This document shows, one piece after another, positions 1 to 9,993 of a DNA stretch of 64,000 nt. Under the pieces are notes generated by a model. The model was not told where the DNA came from, did not search any database, and saw nothing but the letters and a program-made list of their open reading frames with translations. The stretch covers positions 62,001 to 126,000 of the forward strand of contig NZ_CP024969.1 in NCBI RefSeq assembly GCF_002804025.1, given 5' to 3'. The DNA comes from Mesoplasma tabanidae. GTDB taxonomy: Bacteria; Bacillota_I; Bacilli_A; Mycoplasmatales; Mycoplasmataceae. Within the stretch, counting starts at the first letter, position 1. Each line of letters starts with the position of its first letter. Position numbers and translations under genes: made by a program.

Positions 1-2
1 AT

Positions 3-557
3 AATTCAGATTCACTAGCAATGTCAAATATGTTTGTTCAAGAATATATAAAAATAAATTCAAATGATCAAATTATCAACTTAGATTTAAATGAAACTTT
101 AATGTCACAAAAAACATTAACAAGAAATAATATCGCTGAATATTTTAATCAAAAAGATTCATTTGATTTTATAGAACAATTAAAATCAGTAAATAAAATA
201 ATTTTAAATTTTTCTATGGTTAATTGGGGTATACCAGCTATATTAAAAAATTATATAGATCATATAACTGTCGCAAATCTTACCTTCACTTATAAAGGTT
301 CAACAGATGGAAGTCCTATAGGATTGCTTTCAAATATTGAAAATGTTCAAATTTTAGCAACAAAAGGTGGCTCAGGAACACCTAATTCAGCATTCACAGA
401 ATATGTAAAAAATATTTGAGAGTTTTTGGGAGCAAAAGTTGAAAGTGAAATAATTATAAATGAAATGATGGACATACCACCTTTCGCACAACAAACACCA
501 AGTGAAAACTTAGAAAAAGTAAAAAAACAAATTTTACAAGCAGTTAAAAAGTTTTAA
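3..557 (+). CDS. azoR: FMN-dependent NADH-azoreductase (AcpD/AzoR family), 5' end outside window
   Basis: The reading frame is open from the first bases, so about 15-20 N-terminal residues lie upstream. AzoR-family flavodoxin-fold proteins bind FMN and use NAD(P)H to reduce quinones or azo compounds in the cytosol. Visible support is the family segment FSMVNWGIPAILKNYIDHI (about residues 64-82 of the visible part), which matches the conserved 'PxYNFxxPAxLKxYID' region, and TKGGSGTP further on, the usual loop near the flavin. One TGA reads as Trp (418-420). The stop at 555-557 is followed by a palindrome that was once the gene's terminator and is now split by the IS30 element. Function is family-level; the physiological substrate is unknown. 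Confidence 0.85.
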
Positions 558-573
558 TTTAATATAAAAAATG

Positions 574-587
574 GAGATCACAATCTC
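574..587. repeat. Left target-site duplication of the IS30 element
   Basis: GAGATCACAATCTC, identical to 1696-1709. It is an imperfect palindrome and forms the core of the terminator hairpin into which the element inserted. Confidence 0.9.
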
Positions 588-616
588 TATAAATTAAAAT
601 TGGAAGTGCAACACTT
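588..616. repeat. IS30 element left inverted repeat
   Basis: Pairs with the reverse complement of 1667-1695 with three mismatches. The shared core is AATTAAAATTGGAA then TGCAACACTT. The transposase stop codon (617-619) abuts it. Confidence 0.88.
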
Positions 617-1582
617 CTAACCGAATGTCTCATAAAATTCCTGAGCTGATTTGTAGTTCAGAATTTTACGAGGCATTTTATTTATTTCATTTAATATTTC
701 AATTATATTATCATCTGTTAAATTTGTAAAATTAGTTTTCTTAGGTAAATATCTTCTGATTAATCCATTAAAGTTTTCATTAGTGCCTTTTTCACAAGAA
801 GCATACGTATTACATGTATAAAGTGGCACGCTTAATTCTTGTGTGACTTCATGTAAAAGATTAAATTCCATACCGTTATCTTTAGTGATAGATTTAATAT
901 TTAAATTTTCTTTTCCAATTAATTCTTTTAATTTTTCATTTGTATGTTTCATAGTTTTATTTTCTAGTTTAATTGCAAAACCCTTTCGGGTAACTCTTTC
1001 GACAAGTGTAATTATTGCTTTTGAAGTGTTACCTGAACCCACAACTAAATCTATTTCAAAATGACCTACTTCTTTTCTTTTATTAATATTTTTAGGTCTA
1101 TAAGTAATTGGAATAGAGTTCATTTTTGAAATTTCTCATAGATATTTCTTATATTTACTAGACTTTTTTCATCAAAACCTAGGTCTAAGCAAGTCTTTTG
1201 ATTTTATTTTTATTTGTTTATTTTTAATTCAATTGTAAACAGTTTGAGTTGTTGGGGTTTTGATTCCAAGTTCTTTGGCCTTAAAAACGCAAACATCAAT
1301 ACTAAAGCTTTTTGGATTAAAATTTGCATAAAGAAATCTTAAGAATTCCTTATATTTATTTATTTCATTTTGATGAGATAAGGTGTTATTAATGTCTCTA
1401 GTAAATTGCGCATCTTTAGCTTTATAAATTACAGCTGCTTTATTTCTTTTGATTTCTCTGTAAATCGTTGATCTATTTCTATTTAGTTCTTTAGCTATGA
1501 AAGAAACTGATTTATTTTGAACATTTAATAGATATTCAATTAATGTTCTTTCTTTTAAAGATATTTGTTTATAATTATTCAT
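617..1582 (-). CDS. IS30-family transposase, intact
   Basis: This is a 321-residue DDE transposase read across several TGA-Trp codons. The N-terminus carries a helix-turn-helix (about residues 5-45, ISLKERTLIEYLL ... SFIAKELNRNRSTIYREI), the IS30 signature for binding terminal repeats. Catalytic blocks follow in the C-terminal half: GHFEIDLVVG (first D), ITKDNGMEF (second D) and NENFNGLIRRYLPK (E), as in the family's GHWEGDL / TxDNGxEF / NENTNGLLRQYxPK. A ribosome site AAAGGAG precedes the ATG. No frameshift or premature TAA/TAG is seen over the joined frame, so the enzyme should be functional. Confidence 0.93.
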
Positions 1583-1647
1583 GGTAACTCCTTTGGGCTT
1601 TAGTCGGTCAAGGGGTTGCTTTTTTGTATCAAAAAAACTGCAATGCC

Positions 1648-1667
1648 TATGAGATTATTTTCTCATA
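1648..1667. repeat. Subterminal hairpin inside the IS30 element
   Basis: TATGAGA - ttattt - TCTCATA, a 7-bp stem between the transposase start and the right end. It could act as a barrier to transcription entering the element, but this is inference. Confidence 0.5.
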
Positions 1668-1695
1668 AGTGTTGCAGTTCCAATTTTAATTCGTA
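1667..1695. repeat. IS30 element right inverted repeat
   Basis: Partner of 588-616; ends at the base before the right copy of the 14-bp target duplication. Confidence 0.88.
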
Positions 1696-1709
1696 GAGAT
1701 CACAATCTC
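1696..1709. repeat. Right target-site duplication of the IS30 element
   Basis: GAGATCACAATCTC, the second copy of 574-587. It lies just beyond the stop of the minus-strand ABC-F gene and keeps the hairpin stem, but the T-tract that followed it in that gene's direction is now 1.1 kb away on the other side of the element. Confidence 0.9.
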
Positions 1710-1714
1710 CATTT

Positions 1715-3253
1715 TTATCCTAATATATCTTCAAAATCTAAAACTTTATCAGCTCACTGTGTTTCAAAATTAATATCATGAGTTGTTATTAATACTGTTC
1801 CTTCAAACGCTTTGATTGCATCTAATAAAGATTCTTTAGCTAACACATCAATATGGTTAGTGGGTTCATCAAGAATTAGTAAGCTGCTTGGTTCCAAGCT
1901 AAGCGCGGCTAGCCTAACTTTTGTTTGCTCTCCACCAGATAATTCTTTCATTTTATTCATCATTAATTCACTCTTAATACCAAACATACCAATTTTGGCT
2001 CTAACTTCACCAGGTGTCATTTGAGGATATCTTGTAAGTAAATAACTAACTGGTGTTTCATTATCTTCAAAATCATCAATTTGATGGAAGAAATTAGTAA
2101 AAACACCTTGTCCTACTTCAACAGCACCACCAATTTTTTCAATTTCCCCAGCAATTGTTTTTAAGAATGTTGTTTTACCAATACCGTTGTAACCTTTAAC
2201 AATACACTTTTCACCTTCTCTTAGCTCAAAAGTTAATGGTTTTGTTAAAGCAAAATCATAACCAATTTCAAGTTGTTCTGCTTTAACTATAACTGTTGAA
2301 CTAGGTCTTCTATATTTAAAATGCATGTTTGGCTTGGCATTTACTTTTCTAGCGTCCATTACATCAATTTTTTCTAATTGTTTTTGTCTTGATTGTGCAC
2401 TACGAGCAGTTGAAGCTCTTGCACCATTTTTAGCAATATATTCTTTAAGTTTTGATATTTGTCCTTGTTGTGCCTCACGTGTTCTGTCATATTGCTCAGC
2501 ACGTAATGCTGAAAGCTCAACATATTTATCGTAGTTTCCAACATATCTAACAATTTCTAAATTTTCAATTGCGTATATAACGTTAACAATTCTATTTATA
2601 AAGTCTCTATCATGAGAAACAACTAGAAAAGCATTTTCATAGTTTTGTAAGAAAGTAACTAATCATTCAACTTGTTCAACGTCCAAAAAGTTAGTTGGTT
2701 CATCAAGTAAAATAAAGTCATCATTTTTTAGTAATAATTTTGCAAGTAAAATTTTTCCTCTTTGACCACCAGAGAGTGAACCTAAAGGTCGTTTTACATT
2801 ATCAGGTTCTATTCCTAAACCAGCAACTAAGTTACCAATTTGTTTGTCAATGCTATCAAAGCCTTTTATATTTAATTCATCTTGTAATGCCAAAGCCTTC
2901 ACAAGTTCTTCTTCTTTATATTCAATTGCCATATCTTCATATATTTTATGGATTTGTGCTTCCATATCAAAAAGATACTTAAATGCATCTTTTAAATACT
3001 CTTCACCAGTAATACTCATATCAACTTCTTGGTGTTGATCAAGATATCCAATTTTGGCTTTTGGGTGTCATTCAACAACTCCATGATCAGGAACAAGTTT
3101 TTGAGCAATAATATTTAATAATGTAGTTTTACCAGCTCCATTTGGACCTAAAAGAGCAACGTGCTCACCCTTGTTGATTCGCATGTCTGACTCTTCATAT
3201 AATTTTTTCCCACCATTTTGATGTGAAATTTTTTCTAATAATATTAAACTCAT
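1715..3253 (-). CDS. ABC-F family ATP-binding protein
   Basis: A 512-residue soluble protein with two ABC ATPase domains in tandem and no membrane segment, the ABC-F layout (EttA, YkpA, antibiotic-protection factors) acting on the ribosome. Domain 1 has Walker A GPNGAGKT (about residue 36), signature LSGGQRGK and Walker B LLDEPTNFLD. A charged linker with ARASTARSAQSRQKQLEKI follows. Domain 2 has Walker A GYNGIGKT, signature LSGGEQTK and LILDEPTNHID. Four or more TGA codons read as Trp. The start at 3253 has GGAGAAC just upstream. Role in translation is known for the family; the exact subfamily was not settled. Confidence 0.92.
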
Positions 3254-3300
3254 ATTGTTCTCCTTAAAAATAAATCTTTTTAATTTTATCAAAATAAAAA

Positions 3301-3324
3301 AAATAAAAAAGGGTATCACCCTTT
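3301..3324 (-). terminator. Rho-independent terminator downstream of the exonuclease gene
   Basis: Reading on the minus strand, AAAGGGT-gat-ACCCTTT is followed by a T-run (TTTTTTATTT). It lies between the exonuclease gene and the ABC-F gene, 120 bp past the exonuclease stop. Confidence 0.75.
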
Positions 3325-3443
3325 ATCTAAAGATTTTACTATTTTTTAATATTTCTTATTTTTTAATATTAAAATAATTGATAAAAATGTTTTGCTCTTC
3401 AATGTTAATAAAGTATTCATTTATTCTTAAAGATTTGTTAGCT

Positions 3444-4397
3444 TTATTTTTGTTTTAAAATTCGTTTTTCGTTTGTTGAATTTACCCTTAAATTTTTTGT
3501 TCTTGCTTCAGCAGCCATTTTTTCAACATCAGCAACATATGCTCACATTTTATGTTTTTTTAAAAATTTACTTAAACCATATCAGTCAACTCTTATTGGT
3601 TTTAAATTAATTCTTCCAATAGGCAACCTATCTTGAATAGTTGTAATTCTTTTATTTGTTAAGATTAATTCTTTACTTTCATTAAGCCTTTTAGCAACAT
3701 TTTTATTAATTTCGTCAATGTGTTTAAAAATATTATTTATATCTCCATATTTGCTTAATAGTTCAATAGCTTGTGCATAGTGCAAGTATCTTGCACCTTT
3801 AATGTTATCACTTGGGTCCCCCATTAGTGCTTTAATGTCAGCAACTTGATTTGGATGACATCCAAACTTTTCAAAAACCTTTTCATCGTCAATTAAAATA
3901 TGTTCATCGTCTTTGCTGCTATTTGTAATAACAGTAGTTCTTTCACCAACAAGTTGAAAAATGTCTTTATCATTTGACAATATGTGAACATCATAATCTA
4001 ACTTTATAGCTATTCTATTAATTGTTCCAATTATATCATCAGCTTCATATCTTGGCATTTCATATCATGGTATATTTGCCGCAGTTAAAAATTCTCTAAT
4101 TATTTGTTTTTGTGGAACCAAATCTTCAGGAGTTTCTTTTCTTTTTGCTTTATATTCTGGATATAATTCTCGACGTCAACAACCCTCATCCATGTCTAAA
4201 GTAACAATGATGCTATAGTAGTTATTTTTCTTTACTAGTTGATTAATTTTTGCAACGAATGTGTAAATCGCATTGATTGGAACACCATCTCTATTAGTTG
4301 CTAATTTTTTTCTCTTAAGAGTTCCATAGTAACCCTTATGTAGCAAATGATATCCGTCGATAATTAATATCGTGCGTTTTTCATTTAATGTATTCAT
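3444..4397 (-). CDS. 5'-3' exonuclease (flap endonuclease, PolA N-terminal type)
   Basis: A 317-residue stand-alone version of the 5' nuclease domain of DNA polymerase I, which removes RNA primers and flaps. Mollicutes often carry it without a polymerase domain. Visible motifs are ILIIDGYHLLHKGYYG near the N-terminus (metal-binding D14), ELYPEYKAKRK, the acidic cluster YEADDIIGT, LSNDKDIFQL, and the helix-hairpin-helix DNA-binding region MGDPSDNIKGARYLHYAQAI. TGA codons are Trp at 4176-4178 and 3582-3584. The C-terminus after the second of these was traced by hand to TAA 3444-3446. Confidence 0.9.
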
Positions 4398-4456
4398 TTT
4401 ATCTAAATCCTTACAAAGAGATTATATCATACTAAGCAAACTAAACAAAAATATAG

Positions 4457-5017
4457 TTAATTAAGTAAATGCTTAATTTCAAGAATATTTTTCTCAAATG
4501 TATTTAGTTCAAAAATACATGTTGTTTCTTTAAAATTTTTGTTAAGAATTTCAATATTATTTTTAGCTAAAAAAATTTCAATTTCTTTTATATTATTTAT
4601 TTTGAAAGTTATTGTTAATTTGTTAATTTCATTAATTTCTTCAAGCTCAACAATTTTTAAAATATTCGCTGCACTAGAAGTGTAAGCTCTTGTTAATGGC
4701 CCTGCACCTAGTTTAATTCCGCCAAAATATCTTGTAACTAATATGCAAATATTTGTCAGGTTATTTTTTTCTATTACATTGAATATGGGCTTACCTGCTG
4801 TTCCTTTAGGTTCACCATCATCACTATAACCACCAAAAATTGTTTTTGAGCCAATTTTGTAAGCATAGCAGTTATGTCTTGCATCTTTTGGTGAAAAGTC
4901 ATTTAAAAATTGATCTAATTCATCTTTAGAATTTACTTGAAAAACAGTACAAATAAATTTTGATTTTTTAATTTCTGTAATTTCTGAATAAACCTTTTTA
5001 GTTTTTATTGTTTTCAA
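4457..5017 (-). CDS. yigZ: YigZ / IMPACT family protein
   Basis: 186 residues with the UPF0029 signatures: ARHNCYAYKIG, the diagnostic SDDGEPKGTAGKP, and ILVTRYFGGIKLGAGPLTRAY (quoted here as two overlapping parts: ILVTRYFGGIKLG and LGAGPLTRAY). The family has a ribosomal S5 domain 2-like fold; the biochemical role is not settled, though the eukaryotic relative IMPACT regulates Gcn2. The chosen start is TTG at 5015-5017, with GGAGAAAAG immediately upstream; an upstream in-frame extension would run into secA and is not needed. It is divergent from secA and ends in TAA at 4457. Confidence 0.85.
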   Translation of the reverse strand: MKTIKTKKVYSEITEIKKSKFICTVFQVNSKDELDQFLNDFSPKDARHNCYAYKIGSKTIFGGYSDDGEPKGTAGKPIFNVIEKNNLTNICILVTRYFGGIKLGAGPLTRAYTSSAANILKIVELEEINEINKLTITFKINNIKEIEIFLAKNNIEILNKNFKETTCIFELNTFEKNILEIKHLLN

Positions 5018-5042
5018 AGTACTTTTCTCCTTTACTAAATAG

Positions 5043-5059
5043 ATTATAATCATTATAAT
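5043..5059. promoter_or_regulatory. Shared divergent promoter block yigZ/secA
   Basis: ATTATAAT occurs twice (5043-5050 and 5052-5059). Each copy supplies a consensus -10 TATAAT on both strands, so one 17-bp block can serve secA on + and yigZ on -. No clear -35 was found. Confidence 0.5.
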
Positions 5060-5096
5060 AATTAAAGTTAAAAAATAATATTTAGTAGGAGGCAAA

Positions 5097-7928
5097 ATGG
5101 CATCAGATAAAAGTTTACTTCGTATGTATGGAAAATATGCAAATGAAATCCTTTCATTAGAACCAGAAATGAAAAAACTTGCAAATGAAGATTTTGCAAT
5201 CAAAACTCAAGAATTTAAAGATAGAATAGCAAGTGGTCAAGATGTTGATGATTTGATTATTGAAGCATATGCTTTAGCTAGAGAAGCAGCAAACCGTGTT
5301 TTGGGCTTAAATGCATATAAGGTCCAATTGGTTGGGGCAATTATTTTACATTTTGGGGACATTGCTGAAATGAGAACGGGAGAAGGTAAAACACTTACAG
5401 GGCTTTTTCCTGCTTATTTAAATAGTTTAACTGGTAAAGGAGTTCATATTGTCACAGTTAATGAATACTTATCAAGACGTGACTCTGAAATTAATGGTCA
5501 AGTTTTTGATTTTTTAGGAATTACAGTTGGACTAAACGGAACTAGAATGCCTAAACACTTAAAAAGAGAAGCATATCATGCAGATATTACATATACAACA
5601 AATGCAGAATTAGGTTTTGATTATTTAAGAGATAACATGGTTATTGATAAAGATCACAAGGTTCAAAGAGAGTTGAATTTTGCTATTATTGATGAGGCTG
5701 ACTCTGTTTTAATTGATGAAGCTAGAACGCCTTTAATTATTTCAGGAGGAAGTTCATCAAGAATTAATTTATATAAAGCAGCTGATGAATTTGCTCAAAA
5801 AATTAATGAAAAAGAAGATATTGATATTGATTTAGAAACAAAACAAGTTTATTTAACAGAAACAGGTATGAAAAAGGCAAAAGATTTCTTTTCATTAGAT
5901 AATCTTTTTGCACTGGAAAATACTGAAATTTTTCACTTAATTTTAAATGCTCTAAAAGCCCACTTTACTTTTAAAGAAGGTGTTGAATACACAGTTGCAT
6001 CTGGAGAAGTTGAACTTATTGATCAGTTTACTGGTCGTATCTTAAAAGGGCGTGCGTACTCTGATGGTTTACAACAAGCTATTCAAGCAAAAGAAAAAGT
6101 TGAAATTGAAGAAGAAACAACAACATTAGCAACTATTACTTATCAAAACTTTTATCGTTTATATGCTAAACTTTCAGGTATGACAGGTACTGCAAAAACA
6201 GAAGAAGAAGAGTTTATTAAAATTTATAATACTAGAGTTGTTGTTTGTCCAACTAATAGACCAGTTATTAGAAAAGATGAACCAGATTTCACTTTTGGTA
6301 CAAAACATGCTGCTTTAAAAAAATTAATAGCAGATATTAAAACAGTCAATGAAATTGGGAATCCTATTCTTGTTGGTACAACAAGTGTTGAATCATCTGA
6401 ACAAATTGCTAGATATCTTGAAAAAGCCGGATTACATTTTGAAATGATTAATGCTAAAAATCACGATAGAGAAGCAGACATTGTTTCTCAAGCTGGTCAA
6501 AAACATGCAATTACATTAGCAACTAATATGGCTGGTCGTGGAACTGATATTAAACTAAGTAATGAAGTTAAAGAACTTGGTGGGTTAGTTGTATTTGGTG
6601 TTGAGCGAAATGAAGCTAGACGTATTGATAATCAGCTAAGAGGAAGAAGTGGTCGTCAGGGAGACCCTGGTATGTCAAGATTCTATATTTCTATGGAAGA
6701 TGATTTAATGATTCGTTTTGCATCTCCAAGAGCTAGAAAAAGCTTTTTAAGTTTAGGTGATGAACATATTAAATCTAAATTTTTTACAAGAGCTGTAACT
6801 AATGCTCAGAAAAAGCTTGAAGGTCTAAACTTTGATCAGCGTAAAAATGTTTTAGATTATGATAATATTTTGGCTCAACAACGTGAAGCCATGTATGCAC
6901 AACGTGATTCTATTTTAGCAGCTGAAAATCTAAAAGTAGTTATTAAAAAGTTCCAAATAACAGTTGCATATGAACTAATAGAAGAAAACTCAGAACTTGT
7001 TCATGGAGAGAAAACTTTAAATGCTGAAAAATTATTGAAAGCCATTGATGGAAAACTTGTTGCACATAAAAGATTTGTAGCTAAAGATTTCTATAACAAG
7101 GAAAAAATGAATTTAGCTGTTCAACTTGCAGAAGCTATGTTGGAGTTTTATAAAGCAAGGGTTATAGATATACCTGATGATGTAGTACTTCAAATGGAAA
7201 GAAAAAATGTTTTAACTTCTTTTGATAAATACTGAACAAGACACATAGACATTGCTTCAAAACTAAAAGCAGGAATTTATTTACAACAGTATGCTCAAAA
7301 CAATCCTTTAGCTGTTTATGTTGAACAAGCAACAGAATTATTTAATAAAACAAAAGTATACATTGCTTCTGAAGTAGTTGATATACTTTCAAAAATTATT
7401 TTAAGGGATCCAGAACAAATTGTTGAATCTCAAAAAATTGAAATTACAGATGAAATAATCGATGATATTTTAGCAACAACGGGTTTATCAAAAGCAAATA
7501 TAAACAATAAAGATATAAATGCAAAATTTGATGAATTAATTGGCAAAGCAAATAATCAAAATGATATTAAAAAATTATCAATTCAAAGAGATATTATGTT
7601 AGGCTTAGTTATTGAAATTCAAAAACGCAGAGAAAACTCAGGAAACAAAACTGTAGATCTTGGAAAAGATGAAATTGATCAAATGCTAAATATGTTAGAA
7701 ATCGAAAATGTTGGAATAGTTTCAAGAGAAGAGATTATTTCTAAATATGAAGATAAAATAAAATCATGTACTAATGATGAAGAAAAAAATCTTCTTAATA
7801 TTGCTAAAGATGTAATTTTAGCATTGCATGAACAAATCGAATTAATTAAAAAAGATGCAAGCTCTTTGAAATCAGTTATCGATGATGACAATGATGGTGG
7901 AGAGATTGCCAAAACAAGAATTGGTTAG
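5097..7928 (+). CDS. secA: Preprotein translocase ATPase SecA
   Basis: A 943-residue motor ATPase that drives polypeptides through SecYEG. The N-terminal motor has Walker A MRTGEGKT (about residue 92), Walker B IIDEADSVLIDEARTPLI (about 197) and the helicase motif NMAGRGTDIKL followed by QLRGRSGRQGDPG. The TGA at 7233-7235 is Trp and joins the two parts in frame. The start has an excellent AGGAGG site 8 bases upstream. The C-terminal region (from about 710) is extended, acidic and helical; the zinc-binding SecB/lipid tail of many SecAs is absent, as is usual in species without SecB. A strong hairpin follows. Confidence 0.97.
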
Positions 7929-7929
7929 A

Positions 7930-7962
7930 ACTAAACACTAGAGAAAACTCTAGTGTTTTAGT
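7930..7962 (+). terminator. Terminator-like hairpin after secA
   Basis: AACACTAGAG-aaaa-CTCTAGTGTT, with the stem extended by ACTAA/TTAGT on the outside. It is a long stem, but the T-run after it is weak, so partial read-through into uvrB is possible. Confidence 0.6.
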
Positions 7963-7989
7963 CATTAAATAACTATGGAGGGTACAAAA

Positions 7990-9993
7990 ATGAAATATAT
8001 AAGTGATAAGAAATTTGAATTAAAAAGTAATTTTAAACCTGATGGTGACCAACCAAAAGCTATTGAAAGTTTATTAAAAGGATTAAAAGAAAATAAAAAA
8101 CATCAAGTTCTTTTAGGAGCGACTGGAACAGGTAAAACTTTTACAATGGCTAATATAATTAAAGAAATTAACAAACCAACTTTAGTATTAGCTCACAATA
8201 AAACTTTAGCTATGCAACTTTACTATGAGTTAATGGAATTTTTCCCAAATAATAGGGTTGAATATTTTGTTTCAAATTTCGATTTTTTCCAACCAGAAGC
8301 TTATAAACCAGCAACTGATTTATATATTAATAAAGATGCAAGAATTAATATGGAACTTGATATGTTAAGAATGAGCGCTATGAATGCTTTATCAATTTCA
8401 AACGATACAATCGTTGTAGCTTCTGTTGCTGCTATTTATCCATCACAAGATCCTGTTCAATATGCATCAAGTTTTTTTGAACTGAAAACTGGACAAAAGT
8501 TTTCAAAAAGAGAGTTGCTAACATATTTAGTTAAAACAGGTTACACAAGAAACGATATAGAAAATTCACCAGGGACATTTAGTGTAAAAGGTGATGTTAT
8601 AAAAGTTGTGCCAGGTTGATCATTATCTGCAATGTACCGTTTTTCTTTATTTGATGACCATATTGAAATGATTGATATGTTAAACGTAGTTACAGGTGCA
8701 TTGATTGAAAGGATATCAACAGTAACAATTTATCCTGCACAAGCATATGTAACACCTGAAGACAAATTAAAGCAAGCATGCTTAAATATTAGAGAAGAAT
8801 TAGCCGTAAGACTTAATGAACTAAAAGATGAAGGTAAATTACTAGAAGCTGAAAGACTTGACCAAAGAACAAGATATGATTTAGAAAGCTTGGAAGAATT
8901 TGGATTTTGTAGTGGAATTGAAAATTATTCAGCACACTTAGATTTTAGAGCGCCAGGGGAAACACCATATTCATTGCTAGATTATTTTAAAGATGATTTT
9001 TTAACTATTATTGACGAGTCACACATAATGGTTTCTCAAGTCAGAGGTATGTACAATACAGATAGAAGTAGAAAACAAACTCTTGTTGAATATGGTTTTA
9101 GATTGCCATCAGCTTTAGATAATAGACCATTAAATTTTGAAGAGTTTACTGGAAAACTTAAACAAGTTATATATACTTCTGCAACTCCTGGAGATTATGA
9201 ATTAGATCTTGTAAATCATGAAGTTGTTGAACAAATTATTAGACCAACAGGTTTATTAGATCCAATCATTGAGGTTAAAAAAACTGAAGGACAGATTGAA
9301 GATATAATTGAACAAATTCATGAGCGAAGAAAAGCAAATGAGAAAGTTTTTATAACAACACTAACAATTAGAATGAGTGAAGATTTAACAAACTATTTAC
9401 AAGAAAGAAATATTAAAGTTGCTTATTTACATTCAGAATTAAAAACACTTGAAAGAAGTGAAATTTTAAACGATCTTAGACGTGGTGTTTATGATGCTGT
9501 TGTTGGTGTTAACTTATTACGTGAAGGATTAGACTTGCCTGAAGTAAGTTTAGTTTGTGTTTTAGATGCAGATAAACAAGGATTTTTAAGAAATACAAAA
9601 TCTCTTATTCAAACAGCAGGAAGAGCAGCTAGAAATGCAAATGGTAAAGTTATTTTTTATGCTGATACTATTTCAACATCTATGCAAGAAGCTATGGATG
9701 AAACAAATCGTAGACGTGAAATTCAACAGACATATAATAAAAAACATAATATAATTCCTGTTACAATAACAAAGAAAATTAATCAATCAACATTAAGTGA
9801 AGCAACTAAAAAAGAACTTGATAATATTAAAAAACAAAAAACAGCAAAAGGTAAGAAACAGGCGTATCAAAAAACAATTGATGACATTAGAGCTGAAATG
9901 ATTCAAGCAGCAAAAGATTTAGATTTTGAAAAAGCTGCAGTTTTAAGAGATACAATTATTGAATTAGAATCTAAAAAGAGTGAGGTAAAATAA
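7990..9993 (+). CDS. uvrB: Excinuclease ABC subunit B
   Basis: 667 residues. UvrB receives damaged DNA from UvrA and loads UvrC for dual incision. Visible: Walker A GATGTGKT (43-50), helicase motif DESH, the region LREGLDLPEVSLV, QTAGRAARN, and a C-terminal UVR domain (DDIRAEMIQAAKDLDFEKAA) that contacts UvrC. The ATG at 7975 overlaps the GGAGGG ribosome site, so 7990 is the better start. The damage-verifying beta-hairpin reads SNFDFFQPEAY (95-105) where the family has SYYDYYQPEAY: four tyrosines are N, F, F, F. The stop TAA shares its last base with the uvrA ATG, implying translational coupling. Confidence 0.96.

Larger units (their letters stand above)
588..1695 (-). mobile_element. Complete IS30-family insertion sequence (1108 bp)
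   Basis: The element has imperfect terminal inverted repeats (588-616 and 1667-1695, three mismatches visible), one intact transposase gene, and a 14-bp direct repeat GAGATCACAATCTC immediately outside both ends (574-587 and 1696-1709). The duplicated target is itself an inverted repeat (GAGAT-caca-ATCTC). Removing the element and one repeat restores a hairpin, ATGGAGAT-caca-ATCTCCAT followed by TTTTTAT, between the converging azoR and ABC-F genes, i.e. a bidirectional terminator. The near-identical ends, target duplication and uninterrupted transposase suggest a fairly recent, possibly active insertion. This resembles IS1630 of Mycoplasma fermentans, which is known to duplicate inverted-repeat targets. 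Confidence 0.93.

Noticed and set aside
843-1064. Plus-strand ORF within the IS30 element
   Set aside because: Antisense shadow of the transposase catalytic domain; no ribosome site or family likeness.
617-1582. IS30 transposase looks split into two ORFs with a 105-bp gap
   Set aside because: The gap reads in frame with four TGA codons as Trp and no TAA/TAG; the gene is intact under code 4.
5018-5203. Upstream extension of yigZ on the minus strand
   Set aside because: It crosses the promoter block and the secA start; added residues do not resemble the family.
7975-7989. Earlier ATG for uvrB
   Set aside because: It overlaps the GGAGGG ribosome-binding site; the second ATG is properly spaced and matches family starts.
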